Notes under the pieces: model-generated
Told to the model about the DNA's origin: nothing
Databases searched by the model: none
What the model saw: the letters and a program-made list of their open reading frames with translations, nothing else
Made by a program: the position numbers and the translations under genes
Virus record (IMG/VR): IMGVR_UViG_3300042434_002493
Span: 1-64,000 of that record
DNA: 64,000 nucleotides
Direction: 5' to 3' (one strand)
From: a virus
Part shown: piece by piece, positions 8,217 to 17,200 of the stretch
Numbering within the stretch: the stretch's first letter is position 1
Layout: the number at the start of each line of letters is the position of its first letter

Positions 8217-9476
8217 ATGCGCGTCGCAGCACAGCTCCGCCGCGTCTCCGATCACTCCATCGTCGCCGCGTTCGGCGAGGTCATGGCCGCACGCGGGCTG
8301 ATCCACCACCCCGAGAGCCTCCGCATGCTCGCCCACGGCGACATCGAGGCACTGAAGGCGGCCGAGGACCACGACGAGGGCGACGCCGAAGAGGACTTCC
8401 CCGAGGCCCACATGCGCGAAATGTGGGCGCGCGTCGAGGGCGAGTTCTCCGGCTACATCCAGCAGGTGCTCGACGACGTCGAGGGGATGATGGGCCGCGG
8501 CGAGCTGCACATGCCCATCGACCTCGACCGGGGCGAGCTGGACGCGGTGTGGCGACGCCTCGCGTTTCGTGCCGCCGGCCTGTTGACCCGCCTGGGGTTC
8601 GACGATCCGACGATGGGCCGCGTGGTGGAAGAAGACCTGCGCCGACGCGCCCCGTGGGCCGCGAGCTTCATCGAGCAAGCTTACCGCTTCGGCCTCGTTC
8701 ACCAGGCGGTCGCCCCCGAGGCGCCCATGAACGTCGCGTGGCAGGTGGCCAAGGCCCGCGAGATGCACCCTGTTGACCGCGCTGCCATCGCGCACCTCCG
8801 GGCGCACGCCGGGCAGTTTCTCCGCCCGGTGGCCTACGGCGTCATCGAGCAGGTCAACCAGCGGCTCCTCCAGGTGGACCGCGAGATCGTGCGTCGCCGG
8901 ACACTGGCCGCGCAGCGCGTCCACATCCACCCCGAGCGCCTCTCAGGCTTTCTCGCCGACCTCACCGGCGTGAAGGTGGACCGCGGCGACGGCACCCTGA
9001 TCTGGCAGGGCGGTTCGTGGGCGCGCGACTGGCGGCGCGTTGCCCGCACCGAGATGGCCTACGCCAGCAACGAGGGCCACTTGAGCGCGATGCTCCAGGC
9101 CCACCCGATCAACGACGGGTTGCCCGAGGGCGCACCTCTTCGAGTCCCGAAGGTACTGGTCTACAAGATCCCCCAGGCGACCCGGCGAGACGAACGGGGC
9201 AAGCTCGTTGCCCCCTGTACCCATTGCTTTCGACTCTGGCGCGCCGACGACGAGACGCCCCGCCTCTACCCGCTCGACGAGATCCTCGCGAACGGAGAGA
9301 ACGCCGGGCCCCCGCCGAAGAAAGCGAAGGACTGGACTGCGACCGTCGGACCCACCCATCCGAACGACCTCTGCGGCCCGCTCGTAACCTACGGGCCCGA
9401 AGCTGACAACCTGTTCCCCGGTTTCCGTTCCCAGCTCGCCGCGTTTGCCGGCAAAGGGTACGAGGGAGTCCCATGA
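8217..9476 (+). CDS. Mu-F-like head morphogenesis (minor capsid) protein
   Basis: The 419-aa protein has the C-terminal hallmarks of the Mu gpF family of minor head proteins, a few copies of which enter the capsid. These are WARDWRRVARTEMAYASNEGH (about residues 268-288) and a CTHC pair (C334, C337) followed by GPTHPNDLCGP near residue 385, giving the Cys/His pattern of the family. The N-terminal 250 residues are helical and probably bind the portal. The ATG lies one base after the portal stop. Its own stop overlaps the next gene by 4 bases, which couples it to the first of the large polyvalent proteins. Mu-F proteins are often fused to or next to such injected effector domains. Confidence 0.75.
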   Translation: MRVAAQLRRVSDHSIVAAFGEVMAARGLIHHPESLRMLAHGDIEALKAAEDHDEGDAEEDFPEAHMREMWARVEGEFSGYIQQVLDDVEGMMGRGELHMPIDLDRGELDAVWRRLAFRAAGLLTRLGFDDPTMGRVVEEDLRRRAPWAASFIEQAYRFGLVHQAVAPEAPMNVAWQVAKAREMHPVDRAAIAHLRAHAGQFLRPVAYGVIEQVNQRLLQVDREIVRRRTLAAQRVHIHPERLSGFLADLTGVKVDRGDGTLIWQGGSWARDWRRVARTEMAYASNEGHLSAMLQAHPINDGLPEGAPLRVPKVLVYKIPQATRRDERGKLVAPCTHCFRLWRADDETPRLYPLDEILANGENAGPPPKKAKDWTATVGPTHPNDLCGPLVTYGPEADNLFPGFRSQLAAFAGKGYEGVP

Positions 9477-12400
9477 GCACCGTCCGCAGCATCCTCGACA
9501 AGGTCCGTCTCATCCGCGCCCAGGTGGGCCAGCCCGAGGGCGCGAAGGCTATCGACAAGAAGGACACGGGCACTTTGTCGATGTTCGACATGCTCAGGGG
9601 TGGCGGCCCGGCCGGAGACCCGAGCCGGTCGGGCACGCTTCACGCGGAGACGCGGACGGACAAGATCGGACGCACCGAGAAGCGATGGGTTGCCGACGCC
9701 GCGATGCCCCAGGCCCAGAAGGACGCCATCGAACAAGCCAGCCAGGGCGCGGCGAAGCACGACAAGCAGGCCGACCTGCACAGGAGCGCGATTGACGCGT
9801 GGGGCGGACTCCGCACCGTCCAAGGTGCCCTGCACGCGAAGGCGCAACGCGCGCACCAGGTCGCCGCGGACGCGCACCGGAACAGCTTGAGCGAGCGCAG
9901 CCCAGACTACGTGCCCCCGGAGCAGGTGAAGCAGCGAGCCGAGTACGCCGAGCAGGTCACACAGGCCGCCGGACACATGGACCCGCAGGTACACCACGAA
10001 GAGCAAATGAACTACCACGGCAGGGAAGCCGAACGCCTCGCAAAGGCGAAGACGCCGAACCTCGCAGCCGTCGCCGCTCACATCCGCGCGCGCGACATGC
10101 ACGACAACGCGACCGACGCTTACCGACTGGAGTCAACGCCCGCCCGGCGCATGGAAGTGTCGAGCAAGGCGCGAGATGCGAGCGCCGCCGCGAAGCAGGC
10201 CACAGGACAGGACGGCGCAGCGCCCGCGGCGCAGCGGTACGACGCCATGCGTGACGCACAGGCGAAGGCCAGAGAGGCGAGCGACCAAGCGAGCAGGGTC
10301 GCGCCGCCCAACACCGGCGCAGCCGGCAAGGCGAAGCCCGGCAAGTCCGTGAAGTTGGGCGCGACCGCCGCGTCCGAATTTGACCTGCTGCGCGAGCTGC
10401 ACGAAGACCCGGACGGCCTGGAAGACGACGAGCGCGAGGCCATTGGCCACCTCGTCGAGCACCACGACCCTGACACTGGGCGTTTGCATCTCCCCGACGA
10501 TCCCGACGTGGCGGACAAGATGGCCGCGCACGTCGCGTCGATGGCATCGTCGTACAGCGACCAGATCGACGACCGGAGCGGTGAGGGCTCACACGCCGAG
10601 GGCCGAGGGCACGCCAAGCGGGCCATGACCGCGCTGGAGAAGTTGCGCGACACCCTCGACGCGCACGCAGCGGACCTCCGCGCCAAAGCGACAGCGGGCG
10701 CAGCCACTACGAAGAAGCAGGAGCACGAAGCCAAGGCCGCGATGCACAGAGCCGAGGCCGGCAAGCTCCCCGACGACGACGTTCGCGTGAAGCTGCACCA
10801 CGCCGCCGCCGACGAGCACGACCGCGCCGCGCGATGGCACGGTTCGACGCACATCAAGAACTGGGATCGCGCCGCCGCCATGACGGGCGAACGGGCGAAC
10901 GGCCTCAGTGCCGAGGTGGAGGCCACCGACGCTCGACTGAAGGCCAACGCAACCGCCGCTGCGGAGGCCAAGCTCAAGAGCGCGACCCACCCCAGCACGA
11001 AGGTCGCCGCAGAGCACGACGCCAAGGCCGCCGAGCACAAGGCCGCCGCCGCCAAGGCCGGGCGCAACAGTTCCGAGGAATCACAGCACCTCTACGCCGC
11101 CCACCTGCACAAGCAGACCGCCCACCTGCACCGGGAAGTCGCCGCCGGCCGAATGGGCGAGGCCAACGCCAAGGCCGCCAGTCTGGGCGCCAACGAGGCC
11201 AGCGAAATCGCGAACAGGACCAGCGCGCCGAGCATGACGCACCAGGAGGCCCAGGCCAAAGCCAGGGAGCACGAGCAGAAGGGCGAGCACTTCGGGACGA
11301 TCAACGGCGGGTATGGCGCTGCGATGTACCACGCGAAGGCCGCTCAGGCGTGGGCCGGAGCCGCGAAGATGCTTCGCGAGGGCTCTCTCGCGCCAGAGCA
11401 CGCCGCCGGCTACCTCGACCACGCCCAGCAGCACAGCGACAGGGCGGCGAAGGAGGAGGCCGAGACGCCGCACCGCATCAGAGCCCGCGAGGCCGCAGCC
11501 GTCCACGAGCACACGGCCAAGCAGCACACCAAGGCCGCCAACGAGGCGACGAAGACGGGCGAGAGATCGGCGCACCTCGAAGCCGCCAAGCTGCACACCC
11601 AGGCGGCCAGGGACGCCCACGGGTACAGCAACTCGACCTTCGATCCGAACGAGATCAGCAACCGCAAGGACTACGAGAGCAGCGTCGTCGCCGCACTGAA
11701 GCAGTCCGAGCACGCCAACACGCTCAGTGGCGCGAAGCCGGCTCAGGCCGCCGCCGAGCCGCAGAAGGCCCCGGTGGCAGCGAGCTTCGACGTCCAGAAG
11801 AACACCGGCCGGGAAACGGTCAACGGGCACCGCATCGGCAACTTCGGCGTCCACGACGACGCCCCCTTGCACGGAGGGCTCGCCACCGTGACGCACATCC
11901 CGACCGGATTGCGTGTCGCGAGCGATCTCTCCCCGGAGGATGGACTCGCGCTCGCCAAGCACCTACACGAGAAGGCCGGAGACGCGCACGGAACGGCAGA
12001 GTTCGGCACCCCGCTGAACAAGGATCACCCCGACAGCAAGCGCGTGCTCGACGCGCTCCAGAGCGCGACCGCGAAGCCCAAGCCGGCCGACGTGGCGAAG
12101 GCGATCCGCAACAGCGCCGCCGATCACCGGGCCCGGCAGGATGCCGCCGTGACCTACGCCGAGCGGGCAGAGACCCACCGAACCAAGGCGCGCGAGGCGA
12201 CCGACACGCGGGTCCGCGAGGCCCACAGCAAGGCCGCCGAGGCCCACGACAAGGCCGCCGTCGAGCTGCGCAAGTTCGCCGGCAACTGGTCTGCGACCCA
12301 CGACGCCGGCAAGGCGAAGCAAACCGCCGAAGACGCAGAGGCGCAGGCCCGACGAGACGCGACGGCCAAGCCGCCCGAGCCGAAGCCAGCCGCCGAGGCC

Positions 12401-12754
12401 AAGCCCGCCAAAGTCGAGCCGGTGGCGCGGGCCATGGAGGCGCTGCGCAAGATCCTGCCCCACCGCGACGCCGACCCGGAGGACCGCTACCGCGCCCGTT
12501 GGCACATCCCGAAGAAGGGTCACATGCACGCGACCTCCATCGAGAACCACCCCGAGATGCAGCGGGCCAAGGTGAGCCCCAGGCACATCGCCGATGCCGT
12601 CAAGCGCCTTCAGATGCGGGGGGAAGTCGAGCAGATGAACACGTCGGCCGCCGGTGGCGGCTACTCCGTGCGTCGCACGGGCGACGGCGGCGTAGATCCC
12701 ACCGTGGACCGACGCCGACGGGACGAAGAGATGGACCGCCTACGCTCATCGTGA
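9473..12754 (+). CDS. Large Ala/His-rich helical-repeat polyvalent protein
   Basis: This 1093-aa protein starts with the shared tag: AKAIDKKDTGTLSMFDML at residues 24-41, then GDPSRSGTLHAETRTD and GRTEKRWV to about residue 74. Residues 75-700 consist of many helical units of the type H-x2-A-A-x3-H-x2-A-A (for example ADEHDRAARWH, AAEHDAKAAEHKAAAAKA and AAKLHTQAARDAH), suggesting stacked helical hairpins rather than one coiled coil. About residues 780-860 form a small mixed domain (VNGHRIGNFGVHDD through HPDSKRVLDALQ). The last 75 residues (RARWHIPKKGHMHATSIENH, then HIADAVKRLQMRGEV) look like a wHTH-like end. No enzyme motif is seen. It overlaps the Mu-F gene by 4 bases and may be a scaffold-like or injected capsid protein. 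Confidence 0.65.
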   Translation: MSTVRSILDKVRLIRAQVGQPEGAKAIDKKDTGTLSMFDMLRGGGPAGDPSRSGTLHAETRTDKIGRTEKRWVADAAMPQAQKDAIEQASQGAAKHDKQADLHRSAIDAWGGLRTVQGALHAKAQRAHQVAADAHRNSLSERSPDYVPPEQVKQRAEYAEQVTQAAGHMDPQVHHEEQMNYHGREAERLAKAKTPNLAAVAAHIRARDMHDNATDAYRLESTPARRMEVSSKARDASAAAKQATGQDGAAPAAQRYDAMRDAQAKAREASDQASRVAPPNTGAAGKAKPGKSVKLGATAASEFDLLRELHEDPDGLEDDEREAIGHLVEHHDPDTGRLHLPDDPDVADKMAAHVASMASSYSDQIDDRSGEGSHAEGRGHAKRAMTALEKLRDTLDAHAADLRAKATAGAATTKKQEHEAKAAMHRAEAGKLPDDDVRVKLHHAAADEHDRAARWHGSTHIKNWDRAAAMTGERANGLSAEVEATDARLKANATAAAEAKLKSATHPSTKVAAEHDAKAAEHKAAAAKAGRNSSEESQHLYAAHLHKQTAHLHREVAAGRMGEANAKAASLGANEASEIANRTSAPSMTHQEAQAKAREHEQKGEHFGTINGGYGAAMYHAKAAQAWAGAAKMLREGSLAPEHAAGYLDHAQQHSDRAAKEEAETPHRIRAREAAAVHEHTAKQHTKAANEATKTGERSAHLEAAKLHTQAARDAHGYSNSTFDPNEISNRKDYESSVVAALKQSEHANTLSGAKPAQAAAEPQKAPVAASFDVQKNTGRETVNGHRIGNFGVHDDAPLHGGLATVTHIPTGLRVASDLSPEDGLALAKHLHEKAGDAHGTAEFGTPLNKDHPDSKRVLDALQSATAKPKPADVAKAIRNSAADHRARQDAAVTYAERAETHRTKAREATDTRVREAHSKAAEAHDKAAVELRKFAGNWSATHDAGKAKQTAEDAEAQARRDATAKPPEPKPAAEAKPAKVEPVARAMEALRKILPHRDADPEDRYRARWHIPKKGHMHATSIENHPEMQRAKVSPRHIADAVKRLQMRGEVEQMNTSAAGGGYSVRRTGDGGVDPTVDRRRRDEEMDRLRSS

Positions 12755-12760
12755 GCGCGA

Positions 12761-12789
12761 TTGACCAGCCCTCGAAACGTCGTCAGGTT
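12761..12789 (+). promoter_or_regulatory. Weak candidate promoter (TTGACC box)
   Basis: TTGACC at 12761-12766 lies exactly 35 bases before the ATG of the kinase gene at 12796, as TTGAGC does before the ATG at 26266. The -10 position with a 17-base spacer (CAGGTT) is a poor match. No ribosome site is visible between them, so a leaderless message is possible but unproven. Confidence 0.2.
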
Positions 12790-12795
12790 ACACGC

Positions 12796-13971
12796 ATGAA
12801 GTACGAGATCGTTTTCCGCCAAACGTTCAAGGACATGGGCGAGGATCGGACCCACGGTGGGCACCTGCACGCCGAGCAGCGCACAGACAGCCGCGGCCGG
12901 AACATCACCCGATGGGTCCGCACACCCGGCTCAGACGGGGGCGGCGTGCTGCGGTCGGCCAAGAACCGCGAGTCGCTCGGCGACTTCCACGACGACGCGT
13001 TGCACGCTGCCCGGCACAACATCACCGGCCAGATGCGCGCGCACTCGATGAGATCGACGCCCGATCCTCATCGAGTGCGAGCTGCGGGGCACGCGCTCGA
13101 CGCCATCGACAACGAGCAGGCGAATCGCGGACGTGCCGCCGGGCAAAGCCGAGGGTGGATCGACGCCGCGCCCGCGTTGCCGAAGGACACGCAGAGCGCG
13201 CACCAGCGCGCACCAGGCGTCTACAAGCCCGGCCGCGCCGCGTTCCACGACGCCATCGTCAAGAAGTTCATGCACGGCAAGGCCCCGGCCGCGCCTGGCG
13301 AGAAGCCGCACGCCCTCGTGATGATGGGCGGGCCCGGGTCGGGCAAGAGCAGCATCCTCAAGCAGCTCGGCATCGATCTGGACAGCCACGTCCACATCGA
13401 CCCGGACGAGATCAAGCAGCACATCCCCGAGTACCACGTCGCGCGCGCCCACAACGCGAAGAACGCCGCGTTCATGGCCCACGAGGAGAGCAGCGACGTC
13501 GCGAAGAAGCTCCGCGACCATGCCATCCAGAATCGCCACCACGTCCTGATCGACGGCACCGGCGCCAACGGCCCGAAGCACAAGGCGATGGTCGAGGACC
13601 TGAAACAGCGCGGCTACCACGTCACGCTGGCCATGCCGCACATCAGCAAGGAGGAGGGCTTGAGCCGCGTGGCGAAGCGCGCCGAGGGCAACGGCCGATT
13701 CGTCCCGAGCGATGTTGTGGGCGGCGCCTACGACAAGATCCCGGGCAACTTCCACAAGGTCGCCGCCGCCGCAGACGACGCCTACCTCTTCGACAACCAC
13801 GAGAAGTCCCCCCGCCTCATGTACAAAAAGGAGGGCGGCCAGGAGCGCCAGGGGCCGGACGTTCACACCGATCTCCACGCTCAGTTCCTCGCGGCACACG
13901 GCCGAGGCGACGAGGGCGGTAAAGCACTACGCGCGAGCCGCGCGTCTGGGCGGCATCACAGTAGGCACTGA
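12796..13971 (+). CDS. Zeta-toxin-like P-loop kinase with N-terminal tag
   Basis: The 391-aa product starts at the ATG at 12796; the same frame extends upstream only as a shadow of the previous gene. Residues 16-43 carry the shared tag (DRTHGGHLHAEQRTD, then GRNITRWV). The kinase core begins near residue 172: the Walker A loop MMGGPGSGKSS (176-186), then HIDPDEIKQHIPEYH (about 200-214), and HVLIDGTGANGP near residue 250. This resembles zeta toxins (UDP-N-acetylglucosamine kinases) and related polynucleotide/chloramphenicol kinases. No epsilon-like antitoxin gene is adjacent. With the tag and the setting, it is more likely an injected kinase than a plasmid-type toxin. The substrate is unknown. 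Confidence 0.7.
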   Translation: MKYEIVFRQTFKDMGEDRTHGGHLHAEQRTDSRGRNITRWVRTPGSDGGGVLRSAKNRESLGDFHDDALHAARHNITGQMRAHSMRSTPDPHRVRAAGHALDAIDNEQANRGRAAGQSRGWIDAAPALPKDTQSAHQRAPGVYKPGRAAFHDAIVKKFMHGKAPAAPGEKPHALVMMGGPGSGKSSILKQLGIDLDSHVHIDPDEIKQHIPEYHVARAHNAKNAAFMAHEESSDVAKKLRDHAIQNRHHVLIDGTGANGPKHKAMVEDLKQRGYHVTLAMPHISKEEGLSRVAKRAEGNGRFVPSDVVGGAYDKIPGNFHKVAAAADDAYLFDNHEKSPRLMYKKEGGQERQGPDVHTDLHAQFLAAHGRGDEGGKALRASRASGRHHSRH

Positions 13972-14016
13972 AGCGCGTTGCTGGCGCCTGGCCCCAGCCG
14001 GGAGTAGAGTTGAGCC

Positions 14017-14220
14017 ATGCCGAAACCCACCACAGCAATCGACGGATTCCGAAGCAAAATCCTGGCAGCCTTCGCCAAGGGTCACGCGGCCCACGAGGCC
14101 GAGCGCGAGGCCCTGAAGCGGTCTCCCAAGCGTTACCGGGCCGGCGAAGGGATCGACGAGTCCTGCACGCTCAACGACAGCCACATCGGGCCCATCGGAG
14201 AGAACGCCGCCGGCAATTGA
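14017..14220 (+). CDS. Small charged protein, unknown
   Basis: This 67-aa reading frame lies in the gap between the kinase and the methyltransferase-helicase genes. The product (MPKPTTAIDGFRSKILAAFA, then a helix rich in Lys, Glu and Ala) ends in a Gly/Asn-rich tail. TAGAGT ends 6 bases before the ATG and could serve as a -10 box of a leaderless transcript, while GGGAG lies about 12 bases upstream as a possible ribosome site. Codon use is like its neighbours. No family is recognised. Confidence 0.5.
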   Translation: MPKPTTAIDGFRSKILAAFAKGHAAHEAEREALKRSPKRYRAGEGIDESCTLNDSHIGPIGENAAGN

Positions 14221-14233
14221 CCCGGCGGCGGGC

Positions 14234-17200
14234 ATGGCGGATTCTCGCGGCGAGGTCTGCCCCATGTTTTTCATCCGCATTGAAGGTCTGAAGGCCGAGC
14301 AACTGGCGCTTTTCGGCGGGGCAACACCCGCCTCGAAGCCCCGCCCGACGTCGGCGCCGGCCGGGCAGCTCGACCTCTTCGGAGGCGACCCGACCCACGG
14401 CGGCCACCTGGTCGAGCGCGTGATCTTCACCAAGGCGGGGCACCAGCAGACCTTCCACGTTCTGCCGGTCGAGGCGCCCAAGGCGAAGCGCAAGGCCAAG
14501 CCCGCCATCGGGCCCGACCTGTTCGCCTGGGCAGACCAGGCCACGCCGAGCCAGGTGGCGAGCGCCCTGGTGGACGCGCACCAGCAGGCGAAGCGTCCCG
14601 AGGCGACACCCGAGGACATCGAGCGCCGCGACCAGCTCCTCACGGCCGCGCAGGCACACCAGTCCAACCGGCAGAGCGAGTCGCCCGAGGTCGCGCCGCT
14701 GGCCGATCCGACACCGACTGCAACGCCGGCCGGCACCACGCCCGAAGATGCGCCGGCCGGTACGATCTTCCACGGATACACCTCCGATTACAGCACCCAG
14801 ATCCAGTGGGCGAAACGCGAGGACGGCCAGTGGTTCCGCCGCGGGCAGGACAAGACGCCGCGTGGATACCGCTGGAGCGGGTGGGTCAAGGGCGGCCCGC
14901 CGAACGAGCGCGCGAGCATCCACGGAAGCGGCAACGTAGGGCCCACGCGCATGGCCCGGCTTCCCCAGGAGGGGGGAGCCGACGAGGCCATGGCCGGGGC
15001 GAAGATCATCCCCAACCGCCACACCAAGACCGGCGAGGCGTTGTGGACGGTCCAACTTCAGGACCGTGTCAGCAGCGAGACCTACCAGGAGATCCTCGCC
15101 CACGCGAAGGGCCTGGGGGGCCGCTACAGCAGCTTCAGGGGCAACGGCGCGATCCCCGGCTTCATCTTCAAGACCGAGGACGCCGCCAGAGCGTTCACCG
15201 GCCAGCAGGCCGAAGAGGAGGAGCAGGAGGCCACCGAGCCGGCCGCGGTCAACCCTCCGGTTTCCCCGGAGAGTTCCCCGGCCGAGACGCCCGAGGCCAA
15301 GCCCGATGCCGTCACGCCGACCGCCGACCAGATCCGCAAGGACCCGACCGACGGTGGGCGCCTCCAACCTCGCAAGATCACCGGCAAGGACGGCGTCACC
15401 CGGACGTACTACGTCTCCCAGGACGTCGAGGGCGACGTGGCGGCCAAGCTCGCCGCCAATCCCGACTTCCAGCAGTCGGCCAAGGTCAACCACCGCGACA
15501 ACCTGGTGTTCGCGATCAAGAAGACGGTCGAGGACATGGCCGCCGACGAGGCCGTGGCCCGCAACGAGCTTGGGCACGCCGACGAGCACGCGAAGGGGTG
15601 GGGCCTGTTCTACTTCGACGGCCTCGACCAGATCGGACGCCAGAACTTTTTGGAGGCCGTCGCGAGCAAGCTCGCCCAGAGCGTGCGCGACCAGGAGCCG
15701 GCCAACCTCCCGAGCCGCGAGGCAGAGCCGGCGCAACTACCCGACCCGGTCGCAGAGCCCGCGGAGACCGTCAAGTACCTGGAGAGCGCGCCCGCAGGCG
15801 CCCAGGTGACGCTGGCCCACGACGACGGGCGGCACGTCTGGGAGAAGGGTGAGAAGGGGTGGCGCCCCGAGGGCGCCCCGGATGGCCCGCCCGTCACCGA
15901 CGAGGGCCTGGCGCGCGCCGCCCAGGCCGGCGCCGCGGAGATCGTGGACGGCCCTGCACCGGCGGATGCCGCCCCGCGGCGCACGCTCCAGGAATCCCTG
16001 GAGAGTTTCCGGCAGGGGCTCACGTTGACCGAGGACCAGGCCAAGGGAGACTGGACCCCCCAGCGCATGAGCCGCGCCCACCTGGTAACGAGCATCCTCG
16101 ACCACTTGTGGAGCGACAAGACCGGGCCCAGCGGAGAGCCGACCGACGACATGCAGGCCGCCATGACCCAGGCGGCCGAGGCCGAGGCCGACCGCATCAT
16201 CGCCGAGACGAAGAAGCCCAGGGTCGCGAAGCCCGAGGCTACTGCCAGCGGGCCCAAGGCCAACACCCAGAGCTTCGGCCGCGACCTCACCCCGAAGCAG
16301 CGCAAGGACGCCAACAGCTCCGCCGTCGAGATCATCCAGCGCGCCGTCAGCCAGGGCCGCGAGCTGACCCAGAAGGAGATGGACGAGGTCGCGCTCTACT
16401 CCGGCCGGGGTGGGATCGGCGACTCGCTCAACCAGTACTTCACGCGCCCGGACATCGCCGCGTCCATGTGGGATCTCCTCGCCCATCACGGCCTCGCGCC
16501 GGACGCAAAGGTGCTTGAGCCCGCGTGCGGTTCGGGCGTGTTTATGCAGACCGCCCCCGAGGGCGTGACCATGACCGCCGTGGAGATCGACCCCGAGGTG
16601 GCCCTGGTTGCGTCGAGCCTGCACGGAGCCCGGCACACGGTCCACGCCCAGAGCTTCGAGGAGTTCGCGGTGGCCCGCGAGCGAGGGGTGGGCGACCGCT
16701 TCGACGCGGTCATCACGAACGCGCCGTTCTGCACACGCACCGGCGACGGGGCCCGCATCCACAAGCCCGAGTACACGAGCGCCGACGCCTATTTCGTGGA
16801 CACGGCGCTCGACCAGGTGAAGGAGGGCGGTCTCGTTGCGATGATCGTCCACCGCGGCGTCATGTCGAACGACGGCATGCAGGAGTTCCGGCGCCGAATC
16901 GGAGATCGCGCCGAGCTGGTCGATGCGTTCCGGTTGCCCGTCGAGGCGTTCAAGCACGCCGACACCACCGTCGTTTCCGACGTGATCATCCTGCGGAAGC
17001 GCCCCGAGGTGGTCGCGACCGCGCTCGCCCGCGGCGGCGAGGAAGTCGGGCGAGCCCTCGGGGTGAACGACGAAGACCTCATCTACGGCCGCTGGTTCGA
17101 CGACAAGCCCGACCGCGTCCTGGGGACGGTCGGCAAGGACTGGCGCGGTTCGGATCTCGTCGAGGGCAGCGCCGACGCATGCGCGCCGCTCATCCGCGCC

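Noticed and set aside
10834-12795. An upstream extension of the kinase frame through the 1093-aa gene.
   Set aside because: It reads through the real gene in another frame with Arg/Gly-rich composition; translation starts at 12796.
12796-13971. A toxin-antitoxin module.
   Set aside because: No antitoxin-like gene lies beside the kinase. The 67-aa neighbour at 14017 is not epsilon-like.
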